A DNA stretch of 64,000 bases from Nocardia sp. BMG111209 (GCF_000381925.1 NZ_KB907307.1:124001-188000); one strand, 5' to 3'; numbered from the stretch's first letter, positions 1 to 7,946 are shown. Made by a program: numbers and translations. The notes: generated by a model not told the origin, from the sequence alone.

Positions 1-596
1 CGAAGCTCGATCTGAACGACGCCGACTTCCCGGCCGAGCACATCGAGGTGCCGGGGCCCATCGCCGATCTGGCGCAGCGGGTCGTGCGCACCGACGGCTC
101 CTGCACGCCGATCTCCGACCTGACCACCGCCACCGTGGTCGAACGCACCCGCGACTACCTCGCCCACACCGACCTGCCGCTCGACCGGGCCGGTCTGGCG
201 GCCACCGCCGCGAACGTGCAGGAGTTCCTGCGCGACAACCGGATCGCGAAGGTCGCACTGCTGCACAAGACCGACGAACTCGGCCAGATCGTCGACTACC
301 TCGACTACGGCCCGGTGACCTTCCTGGCGAGTCTCGGCTTCGACATCGCCCAGGGCCGCGCACTGGAGACCACCGCGCTGTCCGAGATGACCGTCGAAAA
401 CGCCTACGATCTGACCACGTTGACGCTGGACGTCGCCAGCCTGCTGCTGACCGGCGCCGATCTGGTCGCCGGTTGGGCCGGGGTGACCGCCACGGTGCTG
501 ACTCCGCTGGGCATGGCCGAGACCCTGGCCTTCGCCCCGGCCACCTACGGCGCGCCGATCCTGCGCGGGGTGATGCAGTCGATGTGCGCGGTGTAG
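1..596 (+). CDS. C-terminal part of an unidentified protein (5' end outside window)
   Basis: The frame is open from the first bases of the window, so the true start lies upstream; the GTG at 48 is only an internal in-frame codon. About 198 residues are visible. The first part looks helical and polar. The last 60 residues are rich in Leu, Ala, Thr and Gly (for example LLLTGADLVAGWAG) and end in MQSMCAV, which could be a membrane-associated or buried helical region. I recognise no family and see no catalytic motif. The next gene starts about 50 bases downstream on the same strand. A cytosolic or peripheral membrane protein of unknown role is all that can be said. Confidence 0.6.
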   Translation, partial: KLDLNDADFPAEHIEVPGPIADLAQRVVRTDGSCTPISDLTTATVVERTRDYLAHTDLPLDRAGLAATAANVQEFLRDNRIAKVALLHKTDELGQIVDYLDYGPVTFLASLGFDIAQGRALETTALSEMTVENAYDLTTLTLDVASLLLTGADLVAGWAGVTATVLTPLGMAETLAFAPATYGAPILRGVMQSMCAV

Positions 597-645
597 CCGC
601 ACCGCCGGGCTGATTGACCGCGGAAGCCGGGGGTAGGTCGTGTTC

Positions 646-1467
646 ATGGCCGTTTCGAACGAGCAACTGCTCCACACGCTCACCAAGGTCGTGAACACGT
701 TATCGGATAATGATGTCCAGTTCGCGGTCGCCGGTGGGTGCGCGGTGTACGCGCGCGGCGGCCCGCCCTCGGATCACGATGTCGACATCTTCGTCCGACC
801 GGCCGATGCCGAACCCGCACGCGACGCGCTGGTCACGGCCGGATTACGGGCCGACGATCCGCCCGAGGACTGGCTGATCAAGGCCTACGACGGCGACGTG
901 CTGGTCGATCTGATCTTCCGGCCCGCCTTCCACGCCGTCACCGACGAGCTGTTCTCCCGGTCGACCTGGATGCGCATCGGGCCCGCGATGGCCCCGGTGA
1001 TCAGCGGTACCGACCTGCTGGTGGACAAGCTGATGGTGCTGGATCCGCAGCGCCTGGACTTCACTCCGCTGCTGCACATCGCGCGCGGCCTGCGGGAACA
1101 GGTGGACTGGCCGCAGGTCCGGGAGAACACGGCGACCTCGCCGTACGCGCGGGCCTTCCTCGCGCTGCTCGACGATCTCGGGGTCAGCGACGTCGGGCAC
1201 CCGCCCGGTGACGAGGCCGAGGCCATCCTGCCACAGTATCTGGTCGCGAACCTGCGCCGGGCCTTCGCCGAGGACGATCGCACCGCGGAGCTCGGCGTGG
1301 GTGTCACCATCCGCGGCGGCACGGTCGTGCTGAGCGGGGACGTGACCAGCGTGCAGCAGCGCGAGCGGCTGGCCCGGATCGTGGCCGAGCACGTCCCGAA
1401 ACTACACGTGCACAACGATGTTCGCGTCATCACGCCGACGGCGCCGACCGGCCACGAGCGATTGTGA
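646..1467 (+). CDS. Nucleotidyltransferase-fold protein fused to a BON domain
   Basis: The protein is 273 residues from ATG 646. I prefer this to GTG 640 because GGGGGTAGG sits about eight bases before it. Residues about 25-55 carry the hallmark of minimal nucleotidyltransferases: a GG dipeptide (VAGGCAVYARGG) followed by SDHDVDIFV, with the two metal-binding aspartates. The last about 60 residues (GVTIRGGTVVLSGDVTS through HNDVRV) match a BON domain, usually a phospholipid- or ligand-binding module of secreted or membrane proteins. No signal peptide is visible. Its stop overlaps the start of the metallophosphoesterase, so the two are probably translated together. Substrate unknown; the architecture is seen, the activity is inferred. 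Confidence 0.8.
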   Translation: MAVSNEQLLHTLTKVVNTLSDNDVQFAVAGGCAVYARGGPPSDHDVDIFVRPADAEPARDALVTAGLRADDPPEDWLIKAYDGDVLVDLIFRPAFHAVTDELFSRSTWMRIGPAMAPVISGTDLLVDKLMVLDPQRLDFTPLLHIARGLREQVDWPQVRENTATSPYARAFLALLDDLGVSDVGHPPGDEAEAILPQYLVANLRRAFAEDDRTAELGVGVTIRGGTVVLSGDVTSVQQRERLARIVAEHVPKLHVHNDVRVITPTAPTGHERL

Positions 1468-2222
1468 TGGCGGGCAACGGATGTGCGCGGATCGCCGCGG
1501 TGGGCGACGTCCACCTCGGCGCGGAGTCCGCCGGCTCGCTGCGCCCGGTCCTGTCCTGCCTGCCCGAGCAGGCCGACATGCTGTTGCTGGCAGGCGATCT
1601 CACCCGGCACGGGACCCTCGACGAAGCACGGGTCGTCGCAACGGAATTCGCGGATCTGGGCGTGCCGGTCATCGCGGTGCTGGGCAACCACGACTATCAC
1701 AGCGACGCGGAGGACGAGATCACCGCGCTGCTCACCGATCACGGCATCGTGGTGCTGGAGGGTACGGCGACGACGGTGCGGCTGCCCGACGGCATCGTCA
1801 CCGTGGCCGGCACCAAGGGCTTCGGCGGCGGGTTCGCCGGTAAGTGCGCGAGTGCCTTCGGCGAGCGGATCATGCGCGACTTCGCCGGGTACACAGCGCA
1901 TCTCGCGGCTTCGCTGCAGGCCGCGCTGTCCGGGCCGCGCGCCGACCTGACGGTGGCGCTCACCCACTACTCACCGGTCGGCGACACACTGCACGGCGAG
2001 CCGCCGGAGATCCATCCGTTCCTCGGCTCGTATCTGCTGGGCGAGGCCGTCGACGCGGGCCGGGCCGATCTGGCGATCCACGGGCACGCGCACGCGGGCT
2101 GCGAACAGGGGACCACCCCCGGCGGGGTACGGGTGCGCAATGTGGCCCAGCCGGTCATCCGCACGGCCTTCGCGGTGTACGAGTTGCCGATCCGGATCGC
2201 GGAGCCGGCCGTCGCCGACTGA
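1467..2222 (+). CDS. Calcineurin-like metallophosphoesterase
   Basis: The protein is 251 residues and contains the metal-binding series of the family in order: GDVHLG near the N-terminus, LLAGDLT, VLGNHDYH, THYSP and the C-terminal HGHAHAG. All the His, Asp and Asn ligands for a dinuclear metal centre are present, so it should be an active phosphodiesterase or phosphatase. The ATG at 1467 shares its A with the TGA stop of the upstream nucleotidyltransferase; GTG 1464 is an alternative. This tight overlap points to a functional pair. One enzyme could attach and the other remove a nucleotide or phosphate group, but the substrate cannot be read from the sequence. Confidence 0.88.
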   Translation: MAGNGCARIAAVGDVHLGAESAGSLRPVLSCLPEQADMLLLAGDLTRHGTLDEARVVATEFADLGVPVIAVLGNHDYHSDAEDEITALLTDHGIVVLEGTATTVRLPDGIVTVAGTKGFGGGFAGKCASAFGERIMRDFAGYTAHLAASLQAALSGPRADLTVALTHYSPVGDTLHGEPPEIHPFLGSYLLGEAVDAGRADLAIHGHAHAGCEQGTTPGGVRVRNVAQPVIRTAFAVYELPIRIAEPAVAD

Positions 2223-2323
2223 TCGCCCGCACTCCTGCACCGCGACCCCGGTCACCGCGTGTCCCGGTCCGGACACCACAGCGGGCCACCCGATCCGGGT
2301 GCCCGCTGCGATTGATATACGCC

Positions 2324-2416
2324 TCAACTGCCCAGGACGGACCGGAACTGGTTGACGTACTCCACCACGCTCGCCGTGATGAAATTCAGAGCCTGCGACA
2401 GATCTCCGAGGACCAT
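2324..2416 (-). CDS. Leaderless amphipathic peptide, 30 residues
   Basis: A very short gene begins at ATG 2416 after a textbook ribosome site: AAAGGAGA followed by six bases. The peptide starts MVLGDLSQAL and ends FRSVLGS. It has no Cys or signal peptide. Hydrophobic residues recur every three to four positions (V2, L3, L6, L10, I13, V17, Y20, V21, F24, V27, L28), as in an amphipathic helix, with one Asp, one Glu and one Arg. Size and pattern recall the leaderless PorA/PorH channel peptides of corynebacteria and the phenol-soluble modulins of staphylococci, but I cannot show homology. The frame stays open upstream, yet only this part has a convincing start signal. Confidence 0.55.
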   Translation of the reverse strand: MVLGDLSQALNFITASVVEYVNQFRSVLGS

Positions 2417-2513
2417 TACCGTCTCCTTTCGTTGGCGATATGGCCGACATACCCTGTCGCCGTGCGCATTAACGTATCTCTTCGCGCAGCGGCCGGTTCG
2501 CCTCGGACTCGGC

Positions 2514-2660
2514 ATCGCCGGGAATGCGTTCGTGCGCGGTGAGCAGCAGGTGGTCGAATCGGCTGCGCAGCGACGGGGTGGTCCTGGCGACCTCGTCGGA
2601 CCACTGCCGGCGCTGGTCGGCGAATCGGAACCGGAAGCAGCCCAGAGCCTGTCGCCGGCC
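2514..2660 (-). pseudogene. Possible PAS-domain remnant
   Basis: On the minus strand a stretch of about 49 codons reads ALGCFRFRFADQ, RRQWSDEVAR and later HERIPGD. This resembles the start of the PAS domain found in actinobacterial PAS-ANTAR regulators (pattern G-F-RF-FADQ-WEWSDEV). The core that should follow (glycine-rich GY, then HPDD) and any ANTAR domain are missing, and neither a start codon with ribosome site nor an intact gene is visible. I read it as a decayed fragment. The similarity is from memory of the family and rests on about 20 residues. Confidence 0.3.
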
Positions 2661-2847
2661 GGCGGCGATGATCCCGGTGGCCTCGTGAGGAGCGGTGTCC
2701 GGACGGGCGCGGGGCGTGGCCTCCTTGCCCGGGGCCCGGCATCGATGCCGGGCACGACCCGTGTCGCGCCGTCCGGGAGTCGGCCGAATGCCGGTGTGCT
2801 CCCGTTCGCGTAATTCCACTCCGGCGCCGATCCAAACAATGTGAACG

Positions 2848-2889
2848 CCACTGTGCCCGGCACCCCTTTCGGGATACCGGGCACAGTGG
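2848..2889. terminator. Strong hairpin downstream of the small membrane protein gene
   Basis: A perfect 13-base inverted repeat, CCACTGTGCCCGG at 2848-2860 and CCGGGCACAGTGG at 2877-2889, encloses a 16-base loop. It lies 60 bases downstream of the minus-strand gene ending at 2949, so it could end that transcript. There is no clear U-tract on either side, as is common for actinobacterial terminators. Confidence 0.5.
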
Positions 2890-2948
2890 TCCTTGTTCAT
2901 CGGCGTATTCGCCGGTTACCGGTCGTGGGTGTCGGCCGGTGGTACTGC

Positions 2949-3104
2949 TCAGTAATAGTGGCTGCGTCCGCCGATGGGCCGACCGGCCGCACCGAGCAAC
3001 ATCAGAACTGCGCCCGCGACCAGCAGGATGACACCCACAGTGGTCAGGATCGGAATTCCGAACACGACTCCCACCAGGAGCAGAATGAGACCGAGGATGG
3101 CCAT
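2949..3104 (-). CDS. Small DUF6131-like membrane protein
   Basis: The protein is 51 residues from ATG 3104, preceded by TGGAA at six bases. An alternative start is ATG 3116, which would add MEPI. It consists of two closely spaced hydrophobic helices (MAILGLILLLVGVVFG and TTVGVILLVAGAVLMLLG), then a short basic tail, GRPIGGRSHYY. This layout matches the small DUF6131-type proteins of mycobacteria and nocardiae, which also end in a GGRxHYx tail. It should be an integral membrane protein with an Arg-rich cytosolic end. Function unknown. It is transcribed in the same direction as the lipoprotein gene upstream. Confidence 0.75.
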   Translation of the reverse strand: MAILGLILLLVGVVFGIPILTTVGVILLVAGAVLMLLGAAGRPIGGRSHYY

Positions 3105-3204
3105 GATTGGTTCCATTTCTGTTGTCCGAAAGAGTGTGACATTCAAGCGATTCCCTCTTTACCGGCGGTCAAACAACCGAGCCGGAAAAAGGCCGGAGCG
3201 ACGG

Positions 3205-3621
3205 TCAGAAACCCGCCAGACCCGACGCCAGATCGGGAATCTGCAGCGCCGCGATGGTGGCCTGACGCACATCGGGGCAGGTATTCGTGGTGACCTCGTC
3301 GATCACCGCGCGATTGCGCATCACCGCGAAGTTCACACCGTTGTTGCGCAGGGCCCAGTCGTGCACCGTGGCATTCAATTTCGTTTTGCCGAGGGTCGGC
3401 CCGTCACCGCGCCACGTATCGACCTGCGGTCCGATCATGTCGCAGAGTCCCTTCGCGGAGTCCGCCGAGACGGCCGGGGTCTCCGTCACCGGTGCGGTCG
3501 TACCGGTCGCCGGTACGCCCGGGGTGGTGCTGGTGCCGCAGCCGGCGGCGGCGAACGCCACCAATACCGCGGCGCCGCACCAACTTCGCGCGGCGATCCG
3601 ACGAGAACGATGATGTGCCAT
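3205..3621 (-). CDS. Putative lipoprotein, 138 residues
   Basis: The N-terminus has the features of a type II signal: basic residues (HHRSRRIAARS), a hydrophobic stretch (AAVLVAFAAAG) and a lipobox cysteine at FAAAGC (about residue 28). A Pro/Thr/Val-rich linker follows, then a compact domain with two cysteines (GLCDMIG and NTCPDVR) that could form a disulfide, and an unusual end, DLASGLAGF. It should be a membrane-anchored protein on the outer face. I do not recognise a named family. It lies just downstream of the DoxX-like gene (11-base gap) and is probably in the same transcript. Confidence 0.75.
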   Translation of the reverse strand: MAHHRSRRIAARSWCGAAVLVAFAAAGCGTSTTPGVPATGTTAPVTETPAVSADSAKGLCDMIGPQVDTWRGDGPTLGKTKLNATVHDWALRNNGVNFAVMRNRAVIDEVTTNTCPDVRQATIAALQIPDLASGLAGF

Positions 3622-3632
3622 GAACTTTCCTT

Positions 3633-4658
3633 TCAGCGTGCCCGGCCCACGGCGTCGCGGGCGGCGCCGGTGAGCCGGCCCCCGCGATCACGCGCACTGC
3701 CGAGCAGATCCCCGCCGCGTTCCCGGGCGGTATCGATCAGGTCACCGCCGCGATCGCGGGCGGTGTCGAGCAGATCGCCCCCGCGATCCCGCACGGTGTC
3801 GAGCAGATCCCCACCCCGGTCGCGGGCGGTGTCGAGCAGATCCCCGCTGCGATCCCGGGCGGTACCGAGCAGATCCCCGCCGCGGTCCCGAGTGGTCTCG
3901 AGCAGGTCGCCGCCCCGATCGCGCGCGGATCCGAACAGGTCACCGCCCCGATCCCGGGCGGTATCCAGCAGATCGCCACCCCGGTCCCGGGTGGTGTCGA
4001 GCAGGTATCCGGCACGATCGGCGGCCACACTGCCCGCACGGACACCGAGATCATGGGTCGTCCCGGCGAGGTTCTCACCGCCGCTGCGGGCGGCCTCGGC
4101 GAGCCGTTCGCCCCGATGCAGCAGGGCCGCACCGAGTTCCGGCCCGCGTTCGGTGGCCAGTTCGGCCGCCTCGGCCAGATGTTCGCGCCACGGCGCGGTA
4201 TTGCCCTTCAACCGGGCCGCGGCCCGCCGCCCCCGCCATGTCAGCGACGGCTTGCCCGCGCGATCGGTCGACGCGATCAGCAGACCGCCGAACAGGCTGA
4301 CCTGCTTCAGGAATCCCGCGCGCTTGGCGCCCCGCCGGTCCCGGTCCTGTTCGTTCCAGAAATCGTGTTCGGACACCGCGGTCGGCACGGCCGTGACGGC
4401 CAGCAGGATCACCGACAGGCGGGGCATTCTGCCCATCGCCAGCAGGACCCCGCCGCTGATCCGGACGACCGCGTTGATCCGGACCACTCGCGTGGCATCG
4501 CCGGGCAGATACGCCGCCACCTTGGGCGGCAATGACTTCTCTCCGCGCTGCACGAGGTCGGCCACGGCGCGTACCCGCGGCTCGGGATCGAGCAGCGCAT
4601 CCACCCCGCCGACGATGGAATCGGCCGCCAGCATCGGGTGGGCAATACGCCGGAGCAT
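3633..4658 (-). CDS. DoxX-family membrane protein with an 11-residue repeat tail
   Basis: The protein is 341 residues. The first about 150 form a DoxX-like module: MLRRIAHPMLAADSIVGG at the N-terminus, hydrophobic segments around 64-76, 80-95 and 118-130, and the family's WNEQDRDRRGAKR segment before the last helix. From about residue 164, and very regularly from 219 to 339, the chain is built of 11-residue units of the type LLDTARDRGGD, eleven in near-perfect register and at least three degenerate ones before them. An 11-residue period suits a long amphipathic helix lying on a membrane or lipid surface, as in LEA proteins or apolipoproteins. Short DoxX proteins lack such a tail. Function unknown. 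Confidence 0.82.
   Translation of the reverse strand: MLRRIAHPMLAADSIVGGVDALLDPEPRVRAVADLVQRGEKSLPPKVAAYLPGDATRVVRINAVVRISGGVLLAMGRMPRLSVILLAVTAVPTAVSEHDFWNEQDRDRRGAKRAGFLKQVSLFGGLLIASTDRAGKPSLTWRGRRAAARLKGNTAPWREHLAEAAELATERGPELGAALLHRGERLAEAARSGGENLAGTTHDLGVRAGSVAADRAGYLLDTTRDRGGDLLDTARDRGGDLFGSARDRGGDLLETTRDRGGDLLGTARDRSGDLLDTARDRGGDLLDTVRDRGGDLLDTARDRGGDLIDTARERGGDLLGSARDRGGRLTGAARDAVGRAR
3642..4004 (-). repeat. 33-bp tandem repeats encoding an 11-residue motif
   Basis: Eleven consecutive 33-base units encode variants of LLDTARDRGGD within the DoxX-like gene. Units differ mainly at residues 1-5 (LLDTA, LFGSA, LLETT, LLGTA, LIDTA), while DRGGD is almost constant. The variation shows the units are under coding constraint. 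Repeat number could vary between strains by slippage or recombination. Confidence 0.9.
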
Positions 4659-4802
4659 GATGAAACCTTCCCTGGAGACATATTTCGAACCGTTTATGTC
4701 TCCGCAGTTCCCGGCGTACCGGCAGCCAAACGGCCAGCGGCACGCCGGAATTCGGCGCCCCGACCGGTACAGCGCACACCACCGGCCACCGCGGCCGAAT
4801 CG

Positions 4803-5999
4803 TCAGCTCGGGGAACGATATTCGCGGAGCAGGCCGCGGCTGATGATGGTCTTCTGGATCTCGCTGGTGCCCTCGCCGATCAGCAGGAACGGCGCCTCCC
4901 GCATGAGGCGTTCGATCTCGTATTCGGTGGAGTAGCCGTAGCCGCCGTGGATGCGGAACGATTCCTGGGTCACCTCGGCGCAGTATTCGGAGGCGATCAG
5001 CTTGGCCATGCCGGCCTCGACGTCGTTGCGGTGCCCGGCGTCCTTGAGCCGGGCGGCGTTGACCATCATCAGATGTGCCGCTTCCACTTTCGTGGCCATC
5101 TCGGCGAGTTTGAAGGAGATGGCCTGATGTTCGGCGATCGGTTTGCCGAAGGTCCTGCGCTGCTGGGCATAATCGATCGCCAGCTCGAAGGCGCGCAGCG
5201 CGATACCGCAGGCACGCGCGGAGACGTTGACCCGGCCGACCTCGATCCCGTCCATCATGTGCGCGAAGCCGTGGCCGGGGACCCCGCCGAGCACGCGGTC
5301 GGCGGGGATCCGGAATCCGGCGAACACCGCCTCGGTGGTGTCGACCCCCTTGTAGCCCATCTTCGCGATCTTGCCGGGGATGGTCAGGCCGGGCGCCACC
5401 TCGCCGTAACCCACGGGCTTGTCGACCAGGAAGGTGGTCAGATTCCGGTGCGGTTTCTCGGCGCCTTCGTCGGTACGCGCCAGCAGTGCGATGAGATTCG
5501 AGGTGCCGCCGTTGGTCAGCCACATCTTGGTGCCGTCCACCACGTAATCGTCGCCGTCGCGGCGGGCACGGGTCCGGATCGCCGCCACATCGGAGCCCAG
5601 ATCCGGTTCCGACATGGAGAAGGCGCCGCGCACCTCGCCGGTCGCCATCCGCGGCAGATAGTGCTGCCGCTGCTCCGGCGTGCCGTGCTGCCGCAGCATG
5701 TACGCGACGATGAAATGCGTGTTGATCACGCCGGAGATGCTCATCCAGCCGCGCGCGATCTCCTCCACCACGAGCGCGTACGTCAGCAGCGATTCGCCCA
5801 GACCGCCGTACTCCTCCGGGATCATCAGGCCGAACAATCCCAGCGCCCGCATGCCGTCGACGATCTCCTGCGGATAGGTGTCGGAATGCTCGAGCGCCTG
5901 GGCGTGGGGGACGATCTCCTTGTTCACGAACGCTCGCACCGTGTGCAGGATCTCGGTCTGGACGTCGGTGAGTCCGGCGGTCTGGGCCAGGCGGGTCAC
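4803..5999 (-). CDS. Acyl-CoA dehydrogenase
   Basis: The protein is 398 residues from GTG 5999, chosen because CGAGGAG lies six bases upstream; an in-frame ATG at 6032 has no ribosome site. All three family domains are visible: the N-terminal helical domain, the FAD-contacting beta segment (AFSMSEPDLGSD and KMWLTNGG) and the C-terminal helical domain with GYGYSTEYEIERLMRE. The catalytic glutamate is in IGEGTSEIQ. It should oxidise an acyl-CoA to the trans-2-enoyl-CoA and pass electrons to ETF. Length and motifs are typical of short/branched-chain members. It stands alone on this strand next to the sigma-factor gene, so the chain-length preference cannot be read from context. Confidence 0.93.
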   Translation of the reverse strand: MTRLAQTAGLTDVQTEILHTVRAFVNKEIVPHAQALEHSDTYPQEIVDGMRALGLFGLMIPEEYGGLGESLLTYALVVEEIARGWMSISGVINTHFIVAYMLRQHGTPEQRQHYLPRMATGEVRGAFSMSEPDLGSDVAAIRTRARRDGDDYVVDGTKMWLTNGGTSNLIALLARTDEGAEKPHRNLTTFLVDKPVGYGEVAPGLTIPGKIAKMGYKGVDTTEAVFAGFRIPADRVLGGVPGHGFAHMMDGIEVGRVNVSARACGIALRAFELAIDYAQQRRTFGKPIAEHQAISFKLAEMATKVEAAHLMMVNAARLKDAGHRNDVEAGMAKLIASEYCAEVTQESFRIHGGYGYSTEYEIERLMREAPFLLIGEGTSEIQKTIISRGLLREYRSPS

Positions 6000-6066
6000 G
6001 GGTTCTCCTCGAGTGCTGTCGGGTGTGCGCACACGCTCACCGCTCGAAGATATGTCGTGACCGAGG

Positions 6067-7068
6067 TCAGTCGTGCAGGGTCCGGGGCAGTCCGAAGTGC
6101 CGCAGGCCGCCGGTGTCCGTGAAATGGGTGACGGCGGTGATCCCGCGGTCGGTGACGGTCAGTACGTCCAGACCGTGGGCGTGGGCCGGGCCGCCCATCG
6201 GGTCGTACACGTAGACCCCGTACGCCGGCTGGCCGTTCGCGCGGGTCGGGATCATCCGGAACCGCGGCGCGTCGCGGAAGACGACCGTGCGCAGGAAATC
6301 GCCGATCGCGGCGTGGCCCTGGTACTCGAGCGGCAGCGGCGGCATGCGCAGCCAGGCGTCCGCGGTGAGCAACTCGACGATGGCATCCACATCGCCGCCG
6401 GTGAACGCGTCCGCGAACCGGTCGGCGAGTTCGCGCTCGCGCGGGGAGGGCGCCTCGGAGCCGGTGAGATCGCCGAGTGCGGACCGCGCGCGCTGCAACG
6501 CGCTGTTGACCGAGGGTTCGGTGGTGTCGAGGGTCGCCGCGGTCTCGCGGGCGCTGTATCCGAGGACATCGCGCAGGACCAGCACCGCCCGCTGCCGCGG
6601 CGGTAGCGCCTGCGCGGCGGCGATGAACGCCAGCGAGACGGATTCCTTGCGCTCGAATCGAGCCTCGGGTCCGGGTTCGGCGGCGGGCAGGCCGTCGAGC
6701 AGATCGTCCGGATAGGGCTCGAGCCAGGTCACCATCGTCCGCCGGGTCGGTTCGGGCAGATGCGATCCGGCGGGGGGCGTGCGGCGCTGATGCGCCCGCA
6801 GCGCGTTGAGGCTGCGGTTGGTGGCGATCCGGTAGAGCCAGGCCCGCAGCGACGCGCGCGCCTCGAATCCGGCCAACCCGTTCCACGCGGCCAGCAGCGT
6901 TTCCTGGACCAGATCCTCGGCATCCTGGACAGAACCGACCATCCGGTAGCAGTGCACGTGCAGTTCGCGCCGGTAGGGCTCGACCAGCGTCCCGAACGCG
7001 GCGCCGTCCCCGGCCCGCGCGCGGGCCAGCAGGTCGTTCGTGCCGTTGTGCTCGGCGGTCGTCCTCAC
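6067..7068 (-). CDS. sigG: ECF sigma factor of the SigG type with SnoaL-like C-terminal domain
   Basis: The protein is 333 residues, starting at a GTG behind AAGGAGG. Region 2 is clear (LHVHCYRMVGSVQDAEDLVQET, then RAWLYRIATN), as is region 4 (LPPRQRAVLVLRDVLGYSARE and LDTTEPSVNSALQRAR). Residues after about 215 form a SnoaL/NTF2-like fold (FADAFTGGDVDAIVELL through HFTDTGG), as in the M. tuberculosis SigG family (Rv0182c). In such sigma factors the C-terminal domain is thought to modulate activity in place of a separate anti-sigma factor. No anti-sigma gene is visible. The SDR gene is transcribed divergently from the adjacent promoter region, so it is a candidate target. Confidence 0.9.
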   Translation of the reverse strand: MRTTAEHNGTNDLLARARAGDGAAFGTLVEPYRRELHVHCYRMVGSVQDAEDLVQETLLAAWNGLAGFEARASLRAWLYRIATNRSLNALRAHQRRTPPAGSHLPEPTRRTMVTWLEPYPDDLLDGLPAAEPGPEARFERKESVSLAFIAAAQALPPRQRAVLVLRDVLGYSARETAATLDTTEPSVNSALQRARSALGDLTGSEAPSPRERELADRFADAFTGGDVDAIVELLTADAWLRMPPLPLEYQGHAAIGDFLRTVVFRDAPRFRMIPTRANGQPAYGVYVYDPMGGPAHAHGLDVLTVTDRGITAVTHFTDTGGLRHFGLPRTLHD

Positions 7069-7205
7069 GATCGCCTCCTTTCCGTGGCTCCTGCAGATAA
7101 GGACACCGCGCGGGCCCCGAATTCAGCGGTGCGGCGCCGGTGGATTCGCCGCCGCGGTGGTGTCTCAACGGGCAAGCAACAGTCGGCACGAATCGGAGGA
7201 TCCGC

Positions 7206-7946
7206 ATGAGGAATTCGAACACCACCACCGTCGTCGGCGCGTCACGCGGTCTCGGGCGTGCCGTCGCCACCGCATTCGCCGGACTCGGCGGCCGCGTCGT
7301 CGCCGTGGCCCGCGACGAGGCCGGACTCGCCGAACTCACCGCGACGGTACCCGGCATCCGCGCCGAGGTCGCCGACGGCGGCGCGAAGGGCACCGCGGAA
7401 CGAGTGCTCGAGCGGTACGAACCGGACACCGTCGTACTGGTCGCGGGCGCCGTCCCGCATATGGCGCCGCTGGACCGGCAGACCTGGGAGTCGTTCTCGC
7501 TGAACTGGGAATCCGATGTCCGCATCGCGTTCCTGTGGTCGTGCGCGGCCCTGTTGCGGCCCCTGCGGCCCGGCAGCCGGGTGATCGTGGTCAGCAGCGG
7601 CGCCGCAGTGGGCGGTTCACCGCTGAGCGGCGGATACGCGGGCGCGAAGGCCACCCAGCGATTCATCACCGCCTACGCGAACGGCGAATCGGCGCGTACC
7701 GGACTCGGCATCGACTTCACCACCGTGTTGCCCCGGCCCGTACCGGATACGGCCATCGGACAGGCCGCGGTGAGCGCGTACGCGGCCCGCGACGGTCTCT
7801 CCGAACAGGCGTACGTGGATCGGCTCGGGGGCCTGCTCACCCCCGAGTCCGTGGGAACCTCGCTGATCGAACTGGCCCGCACCGAATCCGCCGAACTCGG
7901 CGAGAGCTATCTGCTGAGTGCCGCGGGCCTGAAGCAACTCGCGTAG
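7206..7946 (+). CDS. Short-chain dehydrogenase/reductase
   Basis: The protein is 246 residues from ATG 7206, behind a CGGAGGA ribosome site. The NAD(P)-binding motif is VVGASRGLGRA, and the active site has VSSGAAVGG (Ser) and GGYAGAKAT (Tyr-x-x-x-Lys). The usual NNAG is replaced by LVAGAVP, a modest departure within the superfamily. The C-terminus (ESYLLSAAGLKQLA) is short and gives no substrate hint. It is divergent from the SigG-like gene, with about 140 bases between them, and could be under its control. Reaction inferred: NAD(P)-dependent oxidation or reduction of a small alcohol or ketone. Confidence 0.85.
   Translation: MRNSNTTTVVGASRGLGRAVATAFAGLGGRVVAVARDEAGLAELTATVPGIRAEVADGGAKGTAERVLERYEPDTVVLVAGAVPHMAPLDRQTWESFSLNWESDVRIAFLWSCAALLRPLRPGSRVIVVSSGAAVGGSPLSGGYAGAKATQRFITAYANGESARTGLGIDFTTVLPRPVPDTAIGQAAVSAYAARDGLSEQAYVDRLGGLLTPESVGTSLIELARTESAELGESYLLSAAGLKQLA

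Noticed and set aside
2324..2884. A 186-codon extension of the 30-residue peptide gene
   Set aside because: The upstream part is Pro/Arg-rich and has no ribosome site, whereas AAAGGAGA directly precedes the internal ATG at 2416.
3642..4004. CRISPR-like array
   Set aside because: The 33-base units are contiguous with no spacers, lie inside a coding frame and vary as a protein repeat would.
2974..4935. A 653-codon plus-strand frame containing SRSPPRSRA repeats
   Set aside because: The repeat is the antisense reading of the 33-base units that encode LLDTARDRGGD. The minus-strand reading has the DoxX-like domain and good starts.
4075..5523. A 482-codon minus-strand frame across the DoxX-like and dehydrogenase genes
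   Set aside because: It overlaps two well-supported genes on the same strand in another frame, is Arg-rich and has no recognisable domain.
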